In this document: in pieces, positions 44,862-55,781 of the stretch | How the letters are laid out: every line of letters begins with the position of its first letter | How positions within the stretch are numbered: position 1 is the stretch's first letter | Assembly: GCF_036588685.1 (NCBI RefSeq) | Contig: NC_086378.1 | Span: 47,982,686 to 48,046,685, forward strand | Direction: 5' to 3' | From: Mytilus trossulus | Taxonomy: Eukaryota; Mollusca; Bivalvia; Mytilida; Mytilidae | Length of the DNA: 64,000 nucleotides | The notes under the pieces: model-generated | Told to the model about the DNA's origin: nothing | Databases searched by the model: none | Seen by the model: the letters and a program-made list of their open reading frames with translations, nothing else | Translations under genes and position numbers: made by a program

Positions 44862-45045
44862 ACGGTACCAATTTTCTTGCAACAGATGCGCATTTCGACA
44901 ATACATGTCTCTTCAATGATGCTCGTAGCCAAAATATTTTAAATCCAAAAGCTTATATAAAAGATGAAGAGCTATAATCCAAAAGTTCCAAAAAGTATAG
45001 CCAAATCCGTGAAAGGAATCACCGCTTTGCATGAGGAAGATGCAT
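44862..45045 (-). repeat. Family A-related repeat (subfamily A'), reverse
   Basis: GGTACCAATTTTCTTGCAAC, AGATGCGCATTTCGACAATA, CAATGATGCTCGTAGCC, AAGATGAAGAGCTATAATCC, TATAGCCAAATCCGTG. It has the same plan as family A with different boxes. A forward copy is at 47,145-47,450. Confidence 0.6.
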
Positions 45046-45119
45046 TCCTGTATATATAATAATTTTTGACAATCATTTCAAAGTTGTCCCAAAACAACTG
45101 ACAGTTGAAACCTTGGTGC

Positions 45120-45275
45120 TCCTGTTGTTACCGTTGTTCATTTGTTTTTTCTCTTACAGTTGATGTGTTTCCCTCTGTTTAAGTTTGTAATCCGGATTCT
45201 TTTTACCTCAATAGAATTTTTACTTTTGAATAAAGTATATTACTGTTACCTTTATTTGTATGGTATTGAAGATTT
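45120..45275 (+). repeat. Repeat family H, 3' fragment
   Basis: TTCTCTTACAGTTGATGTGT, TTCCCTCTGTTTAAGTTTGT, GAATAAAGTATATTACTGTT and ACCTTTATTTGTATGG match the end of family H with substitutions. Confidence 0.6.
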
Positions 45276-45639
45276 ATCTTTTGTCATTACATTATTGATA
45301 TTTTTATAACCATTATTGATATTTTTGTAAATATTAAGCTGAGTGTATAAAGGGAAACGTCTAGATTTTATTTTTAATTGTAAATCGACAATAATGTCCC
45401 GTATTATACATGCATAGCTGAAACAAAAACAACCTCATCTTGTTTTTATTTTCATTCTAACCTAAGCATTTTATACATAAGAAACGTTTGCAGTGGAATG
45501 CATGTGTTGATACTTTTTGCACGTCAGCAATTAAAACATTTGATTGAACGATTATGTTCCCTTACAATTGTTCGACATTCATGTTTTGCACAGCTGACAT
45601 AGCTTCCTGTAGAAGAAACTTTTCAATTCACACGAAAAA

Positions 45640-45985
45640 AGAGGACAATCCATGAAAGGCATACTTGTACAAAATAGACGGAAGATACCAAGGGACAATC
45701 AAATCTAATCACGTCATACGCACAGGAAAAGCCACATGTGGATCAGGATCTGCTTACCCTTCCGGAGCACATGAGTACACCACAAGTTTATGGTGGGGTT
45801 TGTGTTGCATACTCTTTAGTAGTTTTCTATGTTGTCGGTTTGTCTTTTTATTTTTAGCCATGGCGTTGTCAGTTTATTTTCAATCTTTGAGTTTGAATTT
45901 CCCTCTGGTTCCTTTCGTCCCTATTTACAACACAACTAAAATAGACGTACCATCACTAAGAGAAGAACAAATCAACAAAACACTA
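45640..45985 (+). repeat. Repeat family F copy
   Basis: CATGTGGATCAGGATCTGCT, ACCCTTCCGGAGCACATGAG, TTTATGGTGGGGTTTGTGTT, TTAGCCATGGCGTTGTCAGT, CCCTCTGGTTCCTTTCG. The 111-codon ORF through it is incidental. Confidence 0.7.
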
Positions 45986-45999
45986 CATAGAAAACTATA

Positions 46000-47140
46000 G
46001 ATTGCATAATACGAACACCATAAAAACTGGGCTTCCGAAAGAGAAACCTTCATATAGATTTAGTCTTCTTTAATTACTATTTTCGTGCATTATTTTCTTT
46101 AAACTTTTCATTTGTACGTACACAAGGCTTTCGGTATATTTTGGAGATTAACGTGCATCATTGAAGAAAAGGTCTCGTATGAAATATAAGTTGAAAGATC
46201 TGGACGGACATCAAAATCATGTACCCTTTTTGGTCTTATTAACTTTAAACATTTCACCAGATGTTTACCAATGTCTAAATGTTTTTATATACGAACGTAT
46301 TAATCCTTAAAAAGGGTATTTTCGTTTTTGTAATTGGTACATGTAACAAAAGAAATATGTCAAACACTCAGTACTAGATTTTCCCCCCTCATAATACTTA
46401 AGGTTTCGAAGAATAACAAAATATCTATCAGAATACCATGGTGAATTCCCTTCGTCAACACTTGACTTTCATGTGGTAACGCCTTAGTTAGCTCCTGTCT
46501 CTAAAATGAATTTTCCCGTTTAAATTTCCCTTCTAGTTTATTTTTTTAACTGTCATACAGTGTCAAAGATCAATTGCAAGTCGTTTTTCTTTGCAGTTTT
46601 GATATATTTATGTAAGTCCTCCTGAGAATAAGCTTTGTCTAGAAGCATATGTAATAATTTACTTTCAGCTAAAACACGATAGTTTTTGCGCTTGGTATAC
46701 TAATTAACAGGTTGTATTGGCTGAACAAATTTCAAATCAGTTTCAAAGATGTTTATATCTGGCGATGCATTCATTTTTTTTCTTCTAAGATATCTTATTT
46801 TTGAGAATTTTATTTTATCATTATAAACTTTACAAATAGCAATGCTGAAGGATCATATTTTTGACAATTAATTCATCTTCGATAATGCAAAAGGTACAAA
46901 CCGATAGATACATATATAAATAGAAATTATTTTGCATTAAACAATGCTTACTCTCATAGGCGAAGAAGTTATACTTCAATCTACAACCTTAGATTTTGGG
47001 ACGACAACTATGCATTGGAACCTGGCTAGATCCGAATTTAAATCAAATACGTTAATGTCCTTAACTGAAAGCAGTGTACCCCGAAATGTACCTTTTTTAT
47101 TTTCAATCACTGCAAATCTTTAAATCATAACCTCCGTTAC
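46000..47140. other. Duplicated block, no gene
   Basis: 46,430-46,620 aligns with 60,385-60,560 (GGTGAATTCCCTT, GACTTTCATGTGGTAACGCC, TGTCATACAGTGTCAAAGAT, CA). No ORF or repeat family is otherwise recognised. Confidence 0.5.
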
Positions 47141-47144
47141 CTCG

Positions 47145-47450
47145 ATACCTCAGCTGGTGGACTGTTGTTCCCGAGGGTGTCACTTCGGTACTGGCATGCA
47201 ATTATAGATATTACTGTGATTTAAATTGATTTTGTTTTTAAGAAATCACTCAAGGTCAAGAAATTAATTTCCCTTATGCGAAGCTCTTTGTCCGAATTTG
47301 GTTAAACTTTAAGAATTTTTGGTTGATAAGCTCTTTGACGTGTTTGGTTTTGGATTGTTAGATAATCTGTCCTCGAGAGATGTTCAAGAGATACCTATTG
47401 TCGAAATGCACATCTTATGCAGTAAATTGATACCATTTCTATAATTGCAT
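47145..47450 (+). repeat. Family A-related repeat (subfamily A'), forward
   Basis: Head CAGCTGGTGGACTGTTGTTC, CCGAGGGTGTCACTTCGGTA, then CCGAATTTGGTTAAACTTTA, TCGAAATGCACATCTTATGC and GTAAATTGATACCATTTC. It is the reverse complement plan of 44,862-45,045. Confidence 0.6.
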
Positions 47451-47454
47451 CGTT

Positions 47455-48045
47455 AACCTAATGATCGTCTCGACTGATTCGTTTGATTTTTACAAAAAAA
47501 ACGCAAACATGATTAGAACTATGTATATTTTGAGTAACATTCAATCTCCCTTTTCTGGATAAGGTATATAGTAAAGGGCTTATTTCTACACTTTCTAGTT
47601 GCAAACTTGCTCCTTTATTCTTTAAAAAGAGGTCAAAGATACTTAAGTGATCTCAATTCCTCCCGAAGGATAAGCAGATCCCGCTACACGTAGGGTTTCC
47701 TTGAGTGGATCAAATAAATACAAACTCGATGATTAGTCTAAAACGTTTGGTTGATAATCTAAACTTTAGACTTAAAATTAAGTATTTGAAGTTTGCTTAT
47801 CTTAAATCTAACTTTTAATTAGAATATCACACACCTGAATTTATCTACTGAACATTAAAAAGGTATTTTAAATTCTTTTTCTCAACATATTTTGTAACTG
47901 ACACTAACAATAAACCATCGCCACAGAGTGCAGTCAACACCGATCATAAATATTGTTCATACAACATGTAAGGTATTTCCCCAATATCTTATATGTTGAT
48001 TTAAATACCTCTATGAAGGATGTTGTTAAATGCACCTGATAAATC
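47455..48045. other. No gene; small reverse fragment of family F
   Basis: GAAGGATAAGCAGATCCCGC at about 47,674 matches family F in reverse. The rest is unassigned. Confidence 0.35.
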
Positions 48046-48769
48046 AGTAATGCTTTAGTCTTGTGACTTTGGTTAGGTAAACGTTTTGGACATTTTTTTT
48101 AAATGAGAGATGATGTTAATAATCATTGTGGCAAAGTGTCAGTATACATCAAAAGTGCATGAAAATAAAAAATATCAATTTATTCTGCTTTATTTAATTA
48201 ATATACGTACATGTTTGGTATATAACAAAATTTGATTTAGAATCCGGTCCATTTCATAAATATCTAAACTGAGACTAGTGTATATAAATTTATAAATGGA
48301 AGTTTTAAATCAAGTCACAACACTTAATGATCAGTTCGAAGCGAGTATTCATTGATCTTTTTAATAATATAATATTCTCGTTTTTATTATATGTTTTACT
48401 GCCTTAAAAACAATCTTCCAAAAATTACAGGTTAACATTTTCGGTAATATTTCCCCCTTTTATTCATACATTTCTTTGTAAACTTTAGGTACATGGTCAT
48501 CTCTGTTTGTCAATAGTTGTCGTCTAAAAACAATTGTTGGAAAAATCACGTGTTTGAATATGTAGACTTAGGTTTTCATCAATCCATATTTACCCAATTT
48601 ATTTTTAAAAAATCCCCTACGGTCGCAGAAAACGACGTGGTTATTTAATTTCACAGAAAACTACAGAAAATGTATGTCGCCCACACTACCACTGCAGTCT
48701 GTATTTTATATCATGCCCGGAGGTTGTCATACCTTTTGAAATTAATGACGTGTACACATTGAAAGTACA

Positions 48770-48777
48770 TATAAATA
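48770..48777 (+). promoter_or_regulatory. TATA box of LRR gene 3
   Basis: TATAAATA, 44 bp upstream of the ATG, with AAGATTAAAATTAACG downstream as in LRR gene 2. A TGACGT half-CRE (about 48,746) replaces the TTACGTAA palindrome seen upstream of gene 2. Confidence 0.6.
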
Positions 48778-48820
48778 AGATTAAAATTAACGTTCACATA
48801 TTCGTACTGGAAACAGAGAA

Positions 48821-49960
48821 ATGTTTCGACACTTGTTAGGACTACTTGTAGGAATTGATCTGATACTAACAGTAATATGTCAGTCTCGCAGTTTCTTTGA
48901 TATGAACTGTCCACAAAATAAGGCTGCCAATTTTAGGAAATGTGAAGTCTTTGTAGACTCTCACTTAGATTTTACCGACTTTAAACAATGGGCATCTGAA
49001 CTTGAGAGAGCAGTTAAAATATCTTTAGACGTAACCTGTAGTTCGAAGGGGGTATTCTTCCTTCCTTGGCCAATGAAAGCTAGAGGACTTACCAAACTTA
49101 ACGTGAAAGGGTGTATACTGGACGGATTCTTTTCAGAGTCCTTCACTCCAACAAATTTGAAAGATGAGCTACAAGAGTTATCTTTAGATAATTGCGTTAT
49201 TACTGCCAATATGAAACCAGTGATTCGTTTACTGAGTACACCATTGACACAGGAAATCGATTGTGGACAACAAACTTTACAGAGGTCAGTTTGGCGTAAT
49301 ATCACATACATGCATATGAGTACGAACAAACAGGATGATATTGAAACAGAAGAATTGGCATTGAATTTTTCATTCGATGAACTTTTAAACAGAATTAGAC
49401 ATAGAGGATATAGATGCGAATATTTACACTTAACATACCTGGATAAAAGCATCAGAACATCTGGTAGTAGATATGGTTTTCATCTGATGACTGCCAGTTC
49501 AGATTTCCCGAAACTTCACACATTTCTTTCCACGAACAACGGATATACTAGAGTACCGCAAGAGTTAACCGATTGGAGGAAATATTTTCCACAACTTAAA
49601 CTTTTAGATCTTTCTGATAATTTTATTACAAAGTTCAACTTTTTGGGAGCACCCTCCACAGAAAAGATCTCAAAATCAGAGCCGCTGGTGGTAAATCTAT
49701 CTGAGAACTCAGTAACTGAAATTCCAGAAGACATGCAAGATTATCTCACTGGTACTGTGCCGATTATTGTTGATTTAACTGGGAATCCGCTAAGTTGTGA
49801 TTGTAATTTCCTAAGATATAAACACTATGTCATGAATGTGCTTAAAAGATTTAAGCAGTATGAAAAATTGTCAGGGATAACTTGTTATTCCGCAATAATG
49901 CACCAGAAAATACAGCTGGCAAATTACCGTAACAATAATTGTTTTAAAAGAACTTATTAG
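48821..49960 (+). CDS. Secreted LRR-only protein 3 (intronless)
   Basis: 379 aa, complete, single exon, tandem paralogue of the protein at 41,104. Signal peptide at about 1-20 (HLLGLLVGIDLILTVIC), no membrane anchor. Twelve Cys: 20 (at the signal cleavage region), 30, 41, 73, 98, 125, 148, 199, 326, 328, 355, 374. LPWPMK (81-86) and DCGQQTL (147-153) are conserved. LRR segments lie at about 231-246, 259-274 (LKLLDLSDNFITKFNF) and 289-304 (LVVNLSENSVTEIP), with the cap NPLSCDCNFLRYK (322-334). Its end differs from its paralogue. Where gene 2 has a stop right after the final Cys codon, this copy carries extra T and A bases, so translation runs five residues further (FKRTY). Residues 161-199 differ strongly in sequence and length from gene 2. 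Expression is expected from its own TATA box 44 bp upstream. Function is inferred only from LRR-only family type. Confidence 0.88.
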   Translation: MFRHLLGLLVGIDLILTVICQSRSFFDMNCPQNKAANFRKCEVFVDSHLDFTDFKQWASELERAVKISLDVTCSSKGVFFLPWPMKARGLTKLNVKGCILDGFFSESFTPTNLKDELQELSLDNCVITANMKPVIRLLSTPLTQEIDCGQQTLQRSVWRNITYMHMSTNKQDDIETEELALNFSFDELLNRIRHRGYRCEYLHLTYLDKSIRTSGSRYGFHLMTASSDFPKLHTFLSTNNGYTRVPQELTDWRKYFPQLKLLDLSDNFITKFNFLGAPSTEKISKSEPLVVNLSENSVTEIPEDMQDYLTGTVPIIVDLTGNPLSCDCNFLRYKHYVMNVLKRFKQYEKLSGITCYSAIMHQKIQLANYRNNNCFKRTY

Positions 49961-50400
49961 ATAGGTTTCAATTTTTTGGACATCTCGACACATGAAAGTT
50001 CACCAGGCTATGATCGTGTTGTTATCTTAAGTATTAGTTAAAACGATAGTTGTACGTGCAAGTTTTATCATATGGTGTCGATATGTATATATTTGTAACA
50101 TTTACTTTGAAAAACTTGAATATGCATGTTTTCGTTTATTTATGTTTAAGTTGTTGTAGCTGCACTGTGATTTCCGTGCATCGCATATACACCGCACGAT
50201 TTCATATCTTTTAAGTGTTTTAACTTTCACTTGCATCTTATATAATTAAACAGTCTTATAATGAGTTCGTTGAAGAGGTATAATTCCTGAATCCCACGTG
50301 CATCGTTTTTTTTTTTAGATATTTACATGATTTTCATTTTAACCTTTCAATATCCCTATTTTAATTTACATGGCGACATGTTTTTAGATTCCTTAATTTT
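49961..50400. other. 3' flank of LRR gene 3
   Basis: Collinear with the 3' flank of LRR gene 2 (GGTTTCAATTTTTTGGACAT, CTCGACACATG; later ACATGGCGACATG). The AATAAA used by gene 2 is not present at the same place. Confidence 0.5.
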
Positions 50401-50404
50401 TACG

Positions 50405-50478
50405 GAATGAGATAACTGTCCACAAGAGACCAAAATGACACAGACATTAACAGCTATGGGTCACCGTACGGCCTTCTA
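50405..50478 (-). repeat. Repeat family B, short reverse 3' fragment
   Basis: AATGAGATAACTGTCCACAA, GAGACCAAAATGACACAGAC and GGGTCACCGTACGGCCTTC match the 3' 70 bp of family B. Confidence 0.8.
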
Positions 50479-50479
50479 T

Positions 50480-52720
50480 GTCATTAGACTTAAAATGATT
50501 TTCTTACACTTTTTAAAAACATTTTTAGCAACATTTTATTTTTATTTTATAAAAAAGTGTATTTGGTTCCTTTTATTTTACCTGATACATGTACATGTAC
50601 AAATATCAACTTAAATTCAGAAGTGATTTTAATATTCTATTGACATGTTTTAGTAATTTTGAAAAACCAATTCAATTGATATTTATCTGCATTATATGTT
50701 GTTCATAACAATTAGATTTTGAAATACAAATAACTGTATATAGAACTTCAGTGTTAATGTTTACTTGATATCTACTAGTATTTAATGGGAAATGAATTGA
50801 ACTTGAACACACTCTGTATTTGTCATAACATATGATTAGAGGATATATATTTTCCGACATGTTATATTAGTATTTAACTTTTTTTTAAAAGATAGAAAAA
50901 ACTGAAAAATGTTTAATAATAAAAAATATCAACAAAACTGTAACGGATTGTTTCTTTGAAGTATATTACTAAAGTAAGTATAATCTTATACGGTGTAATT
51001 CATGTATCGGCTTTTTTTTATTACATAACAGGACGATAGTTGCTTATGGCATTATAGTTGACAGTATGGAATCAGATATCGTATATCCACCCAATAAAGA
51101 GTTAATTACTAACTGCTGCATCCATTTAGTATTGAAACTTCTATTAACAACAGTCATGGTGGACATACATTGTAATCTTTAATAAATGTTAACAAAAAAG
51201 TATAGTTTTGTTTTAAAGAAATAGTACTGTTACAGTAACCTCATCAGCTCATGCAATAAAAAAACATAAATATAAATGTTTTTTGATATGTAATTTCTAA
51301 TCTCATATAACCTTGTCATTAGCAGAACATATTGAATAAAACGAATGTCCATGTAAAAATACTGAAAAAAGCACCAAGTAAATGTGTACATGATATTGTT
51401 GTGTATAATAATATTATTAACCTGTTATCATTTCTTATCGCTTTACAATTTTGCATTTAGTAATATTTCCGATTTTTATTTCTTTCGCCAAGTTTTTTTT
51501 TCTGGCGTTGTCGTGTTGGTACAACATGTAAAACAAACTGTCTCTTTAAGTTAGCTTTTTGATGTATGATATCTAACAGTATTTAAGGTTTAGATACTGT
51601 CAACGATTACCGAAAAACACTTTTCTTTGAACGAGCTATATTTTCGAATACTTGTATGCATTACTCCTTCGTAAACGTAAACGATTAAGACCAAACTACT
51701 TTTTCCAAATTGATCGAGAATAAATTTGACCGACGAAATCAGGAAGTTCCATATGCATGATATGACAGTTATTTTTCTTTAAATATTCCACATTAGTGAA
51801 ATGTAACGGTCACTCATACACCATAAGAGATACAGACATATTGCATATTGATTAAAGGTACATTGTCAATTTAAAAGAAAGTAAAGTCAAGTTCAAAGGT
51901 CTAGGTCATGTATTACTGATTTTCTTTTTGTTTGTGTAATGATGTAAGAAATTGATGTACATATCAAAGGCAGATATTCGACATTACGACGAGCTGAAAT
52001 AGGAAGTCGTTTGTTCATATAGGGGCACAATAACATTTTGATGAATAATAGGACAGCTAATTATAGGGATTGACATACCGTTCCTTTTGTCGAAATGGGT
52101 TTGGAAGAGTTTTGAAATGAAAATATTGTTATATAAGAAAGAACTTATAATGAAAGCACACCAGTATATTTGTAGATCATTAAGCTGCTAACATTTAGCA
52201 AATAGTTTTCAAGACAGAGAGTAAAAAACTGACAGTTTCAATATCAAATAGCAGTAAATCTTCTTGTCATTTTAGAAGAAATTAATTTCATAAAGATCTT
52301 GACTTTTCAAAGATGTTTAACCTTTCTGAAAATATAAACCAAATTTTTGAATTTCAATCATACGTGCCTGCTTTTTATGCATGGATAGTAGGAAACATTA
52401 CCCAACCAAACTCCGCATTTTTGATAACTGTTATTTTATCGTAAAAATTTCTGCAATTTGAAACTGTCATTAATCATATTTGTATGACCTTGTTATCTAA
52501 GATATCAAAATAAATTTCTAAAGGTATGAATAGGCACAGATTGTGTTTTCTTATAATAAAAAATTTACATACGTAATAAATGTTCGTCTTGTCGATAAAC
52601 ATACGATTACAACCTTTTTATTTTGTATTTTAGAGTAAAAGCACATTCTCGACCATGCAATTATTGCAATTAATCCTAAACTTAGCAACTAATTGTTGGT
52701 GCATTTTTTTCAATTAATCC
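50480..52720. other. No recognised feature
   Basis: About 2.2 kb of AT-rich DNA without a convincing ORF or family. A few ACATGTAC repeats are near 50,588-50,600. Confidence 0.3.
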
Positions 52721-53544
52721 TAATAGTCCGGCGGCTTTGTAAAAAATTGTGCACATCCTGTTACAAGCATGAAATTTGGCATAGACCTTCCTCAACTATT
52801 ACTCTTTTATTTCAGATAGGGAGGCATTTGAAAAAAATGTCTCACTTCCGGTAAAATCCAAAATGGCGGACGTTATACTTAAATCAGCCCAATATCGAAG
52901 GCTAGCGTGTAAAAATGTGTTATTATCATGCTACTATCATAATATTTGGTACAGACCTTTGTTTTTTACTACTTTTGGATAAATTAAATAGATAAGTTGT
53001 CTTCAGAAACCCCACTTCCGGTTAAAATCCAATATGGCTGACATTGTACTTAAATAAGCTTATTTTTTAGGGAGGGTAATTGAAATGTGTTTTAACGTAT
53101 TGCTACTATAAAAACATTGTGTATGAACCTTTCTTTGGTGCTTCTGATGGAGACAATGTACAAGACATGTGTCTTAAAAACCCTTACCTCGGAGTTGAAG
53201 TTCCGGAAGTATCTAAAATGGCGGACAGATAAATATCAATTTTGTATTCAAATTTTCAACTTTTTTCAAAATGTAAAGAAAATGATTTTATTTTGTGCTG
53301 GTCATTAAACTTTTGGCTTTACGTTATCCCCAAGACCAATTATTCTAGCATGTTGTAAATGCTAAGATATAAAGTTGACACTTCCGGTAAAAATATGACG
53401 TAAATTTTAAAGATGAGTCCTCAATCTATTTCTTCGATGAAGAGTTTTGGATAGATTGATTTAAACAAAATAAAATCACTATAGTACTAAAAAATATTTA
53501 AAACTACTTCTATTTGGCCAAGAATACATGCTTATTCACAGTCA

Positions 53545-54148
53545 CCACTACATGCACACAAGACAGTGCACGGGAGGCCCGATTTTACACATTAAAAATA
53601 ACCTCGGCATCCTTTCTTACATCCATAATGTACAAGCTTCTGAAAAAATGATGAGGTCTCAGAAAGAGTTTTTTTTAAAGGGACCCTCTCTGTCCCTTCG
53701 CAATCCATTAGTGACAAGACTAGGTAGCATAAGAGTCAATCCAAAGCTCGTCTCACTAAACACCTGCATTAGTATATTACACGTTTTACATGCTTGAAAA
53801 GACTAGAACAAGTCGTGGGAATAGCCTCACTTAAAATGAGATTTCCCTTTTGTGCAAAAAATGACTTTCTTGGTTCGTTAATCATGTTAGATCTGATAAG
53901 TTTGTACTGTACAACCCCGGTGATTTAGGCTGATCAATCATCATTCTTAATGTTAAAGTCACATCTTCAAATACCATTAATGTCTCCCATGCAGTCTTTT
54001 TTTTTTCCTTTTCAAGCAAAGAGAGAACAGTATCACAACCCGTCATAAGGTATTGGTCAGAAATAAAAGTGTGTGATCACTCATTGCCTAGTGCATTTGA
54101 AAGGCCATTGATAGATATTAATCTATATTTGTCACGGAATAGCGAAAT
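53545..54148 (-). pseudogene. Left-arm copy of the TGCDT/Cys-rich element protein, decayed
   Basis: Reading on the minus strand: SINGLSNALGN near 54,085, then LMTGCDTVLSLLEKE near 54,030, then WETLMVFEDVTL, and MMIDQPKSPGLY near 53,940. Several frame breaks follow. Near 53,555-53,625 is a Cys-rich end with GCKKGCRG and CTVLCACSGDC. A stop codon splits this Cys-rich part at the same place as in the right-arm copy. The 5' part of the gene is absent, since the arm ends at the TTTCGCTATTCCGTGACA junction. Motif order fits an uncharacterised protein family that I recall as multi-copy in cnidarians, molluscs and other invertebrates. The spaced acidic motifs suggest a PIN-like nuclease fold, which is inference. 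Confidence 0.65.
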
Positions 54149-54149
54149 A

Positions 54150-54745
54150 CTGGTAGTTTGAAAGCTGCTAAAAGAAGCAAGGGCAACATTTAGGGGAAAG
54201 GGAATACACAGACGAACCCAGGATTAAAAACATCCTCAAAGATGGGAAAGTTTTCTGAGAGATGACGACAGTAAGAAAGAACTTTTAAGTTTTCATTCAC
54301 AGGAGCTTGCTCAATACAATTTTGAGTACAAGGTAGTTGAAGCAACAAATGCTCAGGATATTTAGTGTTATCCACCACTTGATGATGTTTCAAGTTTAGC
54401 ACCATGTTTAAACGAAGAGACTGACACTAGAATCAAGATAGATGTGTATGATGCAGTGAAACATAGACTTAACTGAGTCATGACTCAAACAGTCGATACT
54501 GATGTCATTGCTGTTTCGCTATTCCGTGACATAGGGCAGACAAACGTTGGTTTGCATTTAGAAGGGGAAAAGTATAAGATATATATCAATCAATGACCTT
54601 TCAAATGCACTAGGCATTAAAAGATAACACGTTCGCTGGAAAAGGAACTGCGTTGGTGACATTAATGGAGTTTGAAGATGTGACTATAGCATTTAGAATG
54701 ATGATTGACCAGCTAACATCACCATATGGATTTGATGTTTATTGT
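54150..54745 (+). pseudogene. Central copy of the element protein, best-preserved N-terminal part
   Basis: From 54,243 the frame reads WESFLRDDDSKKELLSF, then EATNAQDI, a stop, CYPPLDDVSSLAPC, NEETDTRIKIDV, DAVKH, a stop, TVDTDVIAVSLFRDIG. It then degrades after about 54,550, although FEDVT and RMMIDQ are still visible near 54,670-54,710. Only two stops interrupt about 100 codons. The EETDTR and VDTDV motifs align with EADTKI of the right-arm copy. It is followed by unrelated-looking sequence to 54,780. This copy is in direct orientation with the right arm, so the element holds three gene copies in all. Confidence 0.65.
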
Positions 54746-54959
54746 CATTGAAAACGATACATGGTTTTGTTGGAAGATAAAAAAAAAAGAAACAGATAAG
54801 GTTAACAAGGCAAGAAAATATGTGTTTTAGCAGAATTTATTAAGATGTGAGAAACAATACCACAGTCTTTGTAAATGTTGGAAATCAGCTCTCCGATTGT
54901 GAATTGCGGCCTACTGAGTATGCTGATTGGGTATTATGTCCTAAATAAAATACCTTGAA

Positions 54960-55781
54960 ACTGAAATACGAGTGGATGAAGTCTTGGATGCGTATGGTAG
55001 TTATAGCAACAAATGGTCAGGATATTCTATCTTATCCACCACGTAATGTATTTCAAGTTCAGCACCAAGTTCACATTTAGAGGCAGACACTAAAATCATG
55101 GTGCATGTGTCTGATGCAGTGAAACACGCACTTAAACGAGTCATGATTCGAACAGTCGTTAATGATGATGTTGTCACTACTGTTTCGCTATTCCGTGACA
55201 TAGGAGTAGACGTTGTGTTTGGGAGGGCAAAAGACTTTGGATTAATATCTATCAATGGCCTTTCAAATGCACTAGACAATGAGTGATCTGAGTGATCTGA
55301 AACACTTATTGTTATCCATGTCTTTACCTGTTGTGATATGGTTCTCTCTTTGCTTGAAAGGGGGGAAAAGACTATGTGGGAGACATTGATTGCATTTGAA
55401 GATGTGACTTTAACAAAAAGAATGATGATTAATCAGACTTAATCACCGGGGTTTGTAAGATCGCACAAACTTAGCAGATGGGTATAACATGGTTAACGAA
55501 GCAAGAAAATAACTATTTGCGCAACAGGGACGGCTTTTCGAGGCTATTCCCTCAACTTGGTCTAGTCTTTTCCAGCATGTAAATAATGCAATATACTTAG
55601 GCAGGTGTTTAGGGAGACGAGCTTGGGATTGGCTTTTATGCTACCCACTCCAGGCGGGGACAAAGAGGATAACTTTTGAAAAACTCTTTTTGAGGCCTCA
55701 TCATTTTGTCAAAAGCTAATACATTGTGGATGTAAGAAAGGATTCCGCGGTCATTTTTAATGTGGAAAATCGGGTATCCCG
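54960..55781 (+). pseudogene. Right-arm copy of the element protein, decayed, with Cys-rich C-terminus
   Basis: Readable parts in order: VVIATNGQDILSYPP (about 55,000), then after a frameshift HLEADTKIMVHVSDAVKH (about 55,073), VMIRTV, VSLFRDIGVD, SINGLSNALDN and a stop. Then FTCCDMVLSLLERGKKT (about 55,330) and WETLIAFEDVTL. The TGCDT motif seen in the left arm is altered here. The C-terminus (55,703-55,781) reads LIHCGCKKGFRGHF, a stop, CGKSGIPCTAMCACHGDC and the terminal stop. The Cys pattern CGCKKG-x-RG ... C-x7-CT-x2-C-x-C resembles CXC (tesmin/TSO1-type) zinc-binding repeats. The gene cannot make a full protein. Confidence 0.7.

Noticed and set aside
53528..53797. ORF with IHSHHYMHTRQCTG and its mirror at 55,636-55,824 (-)
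   Set aside because: These are antisense readings of the Cys-rich tail in the two inverted arms. The sense reading gives the meaningful Cys pattern.
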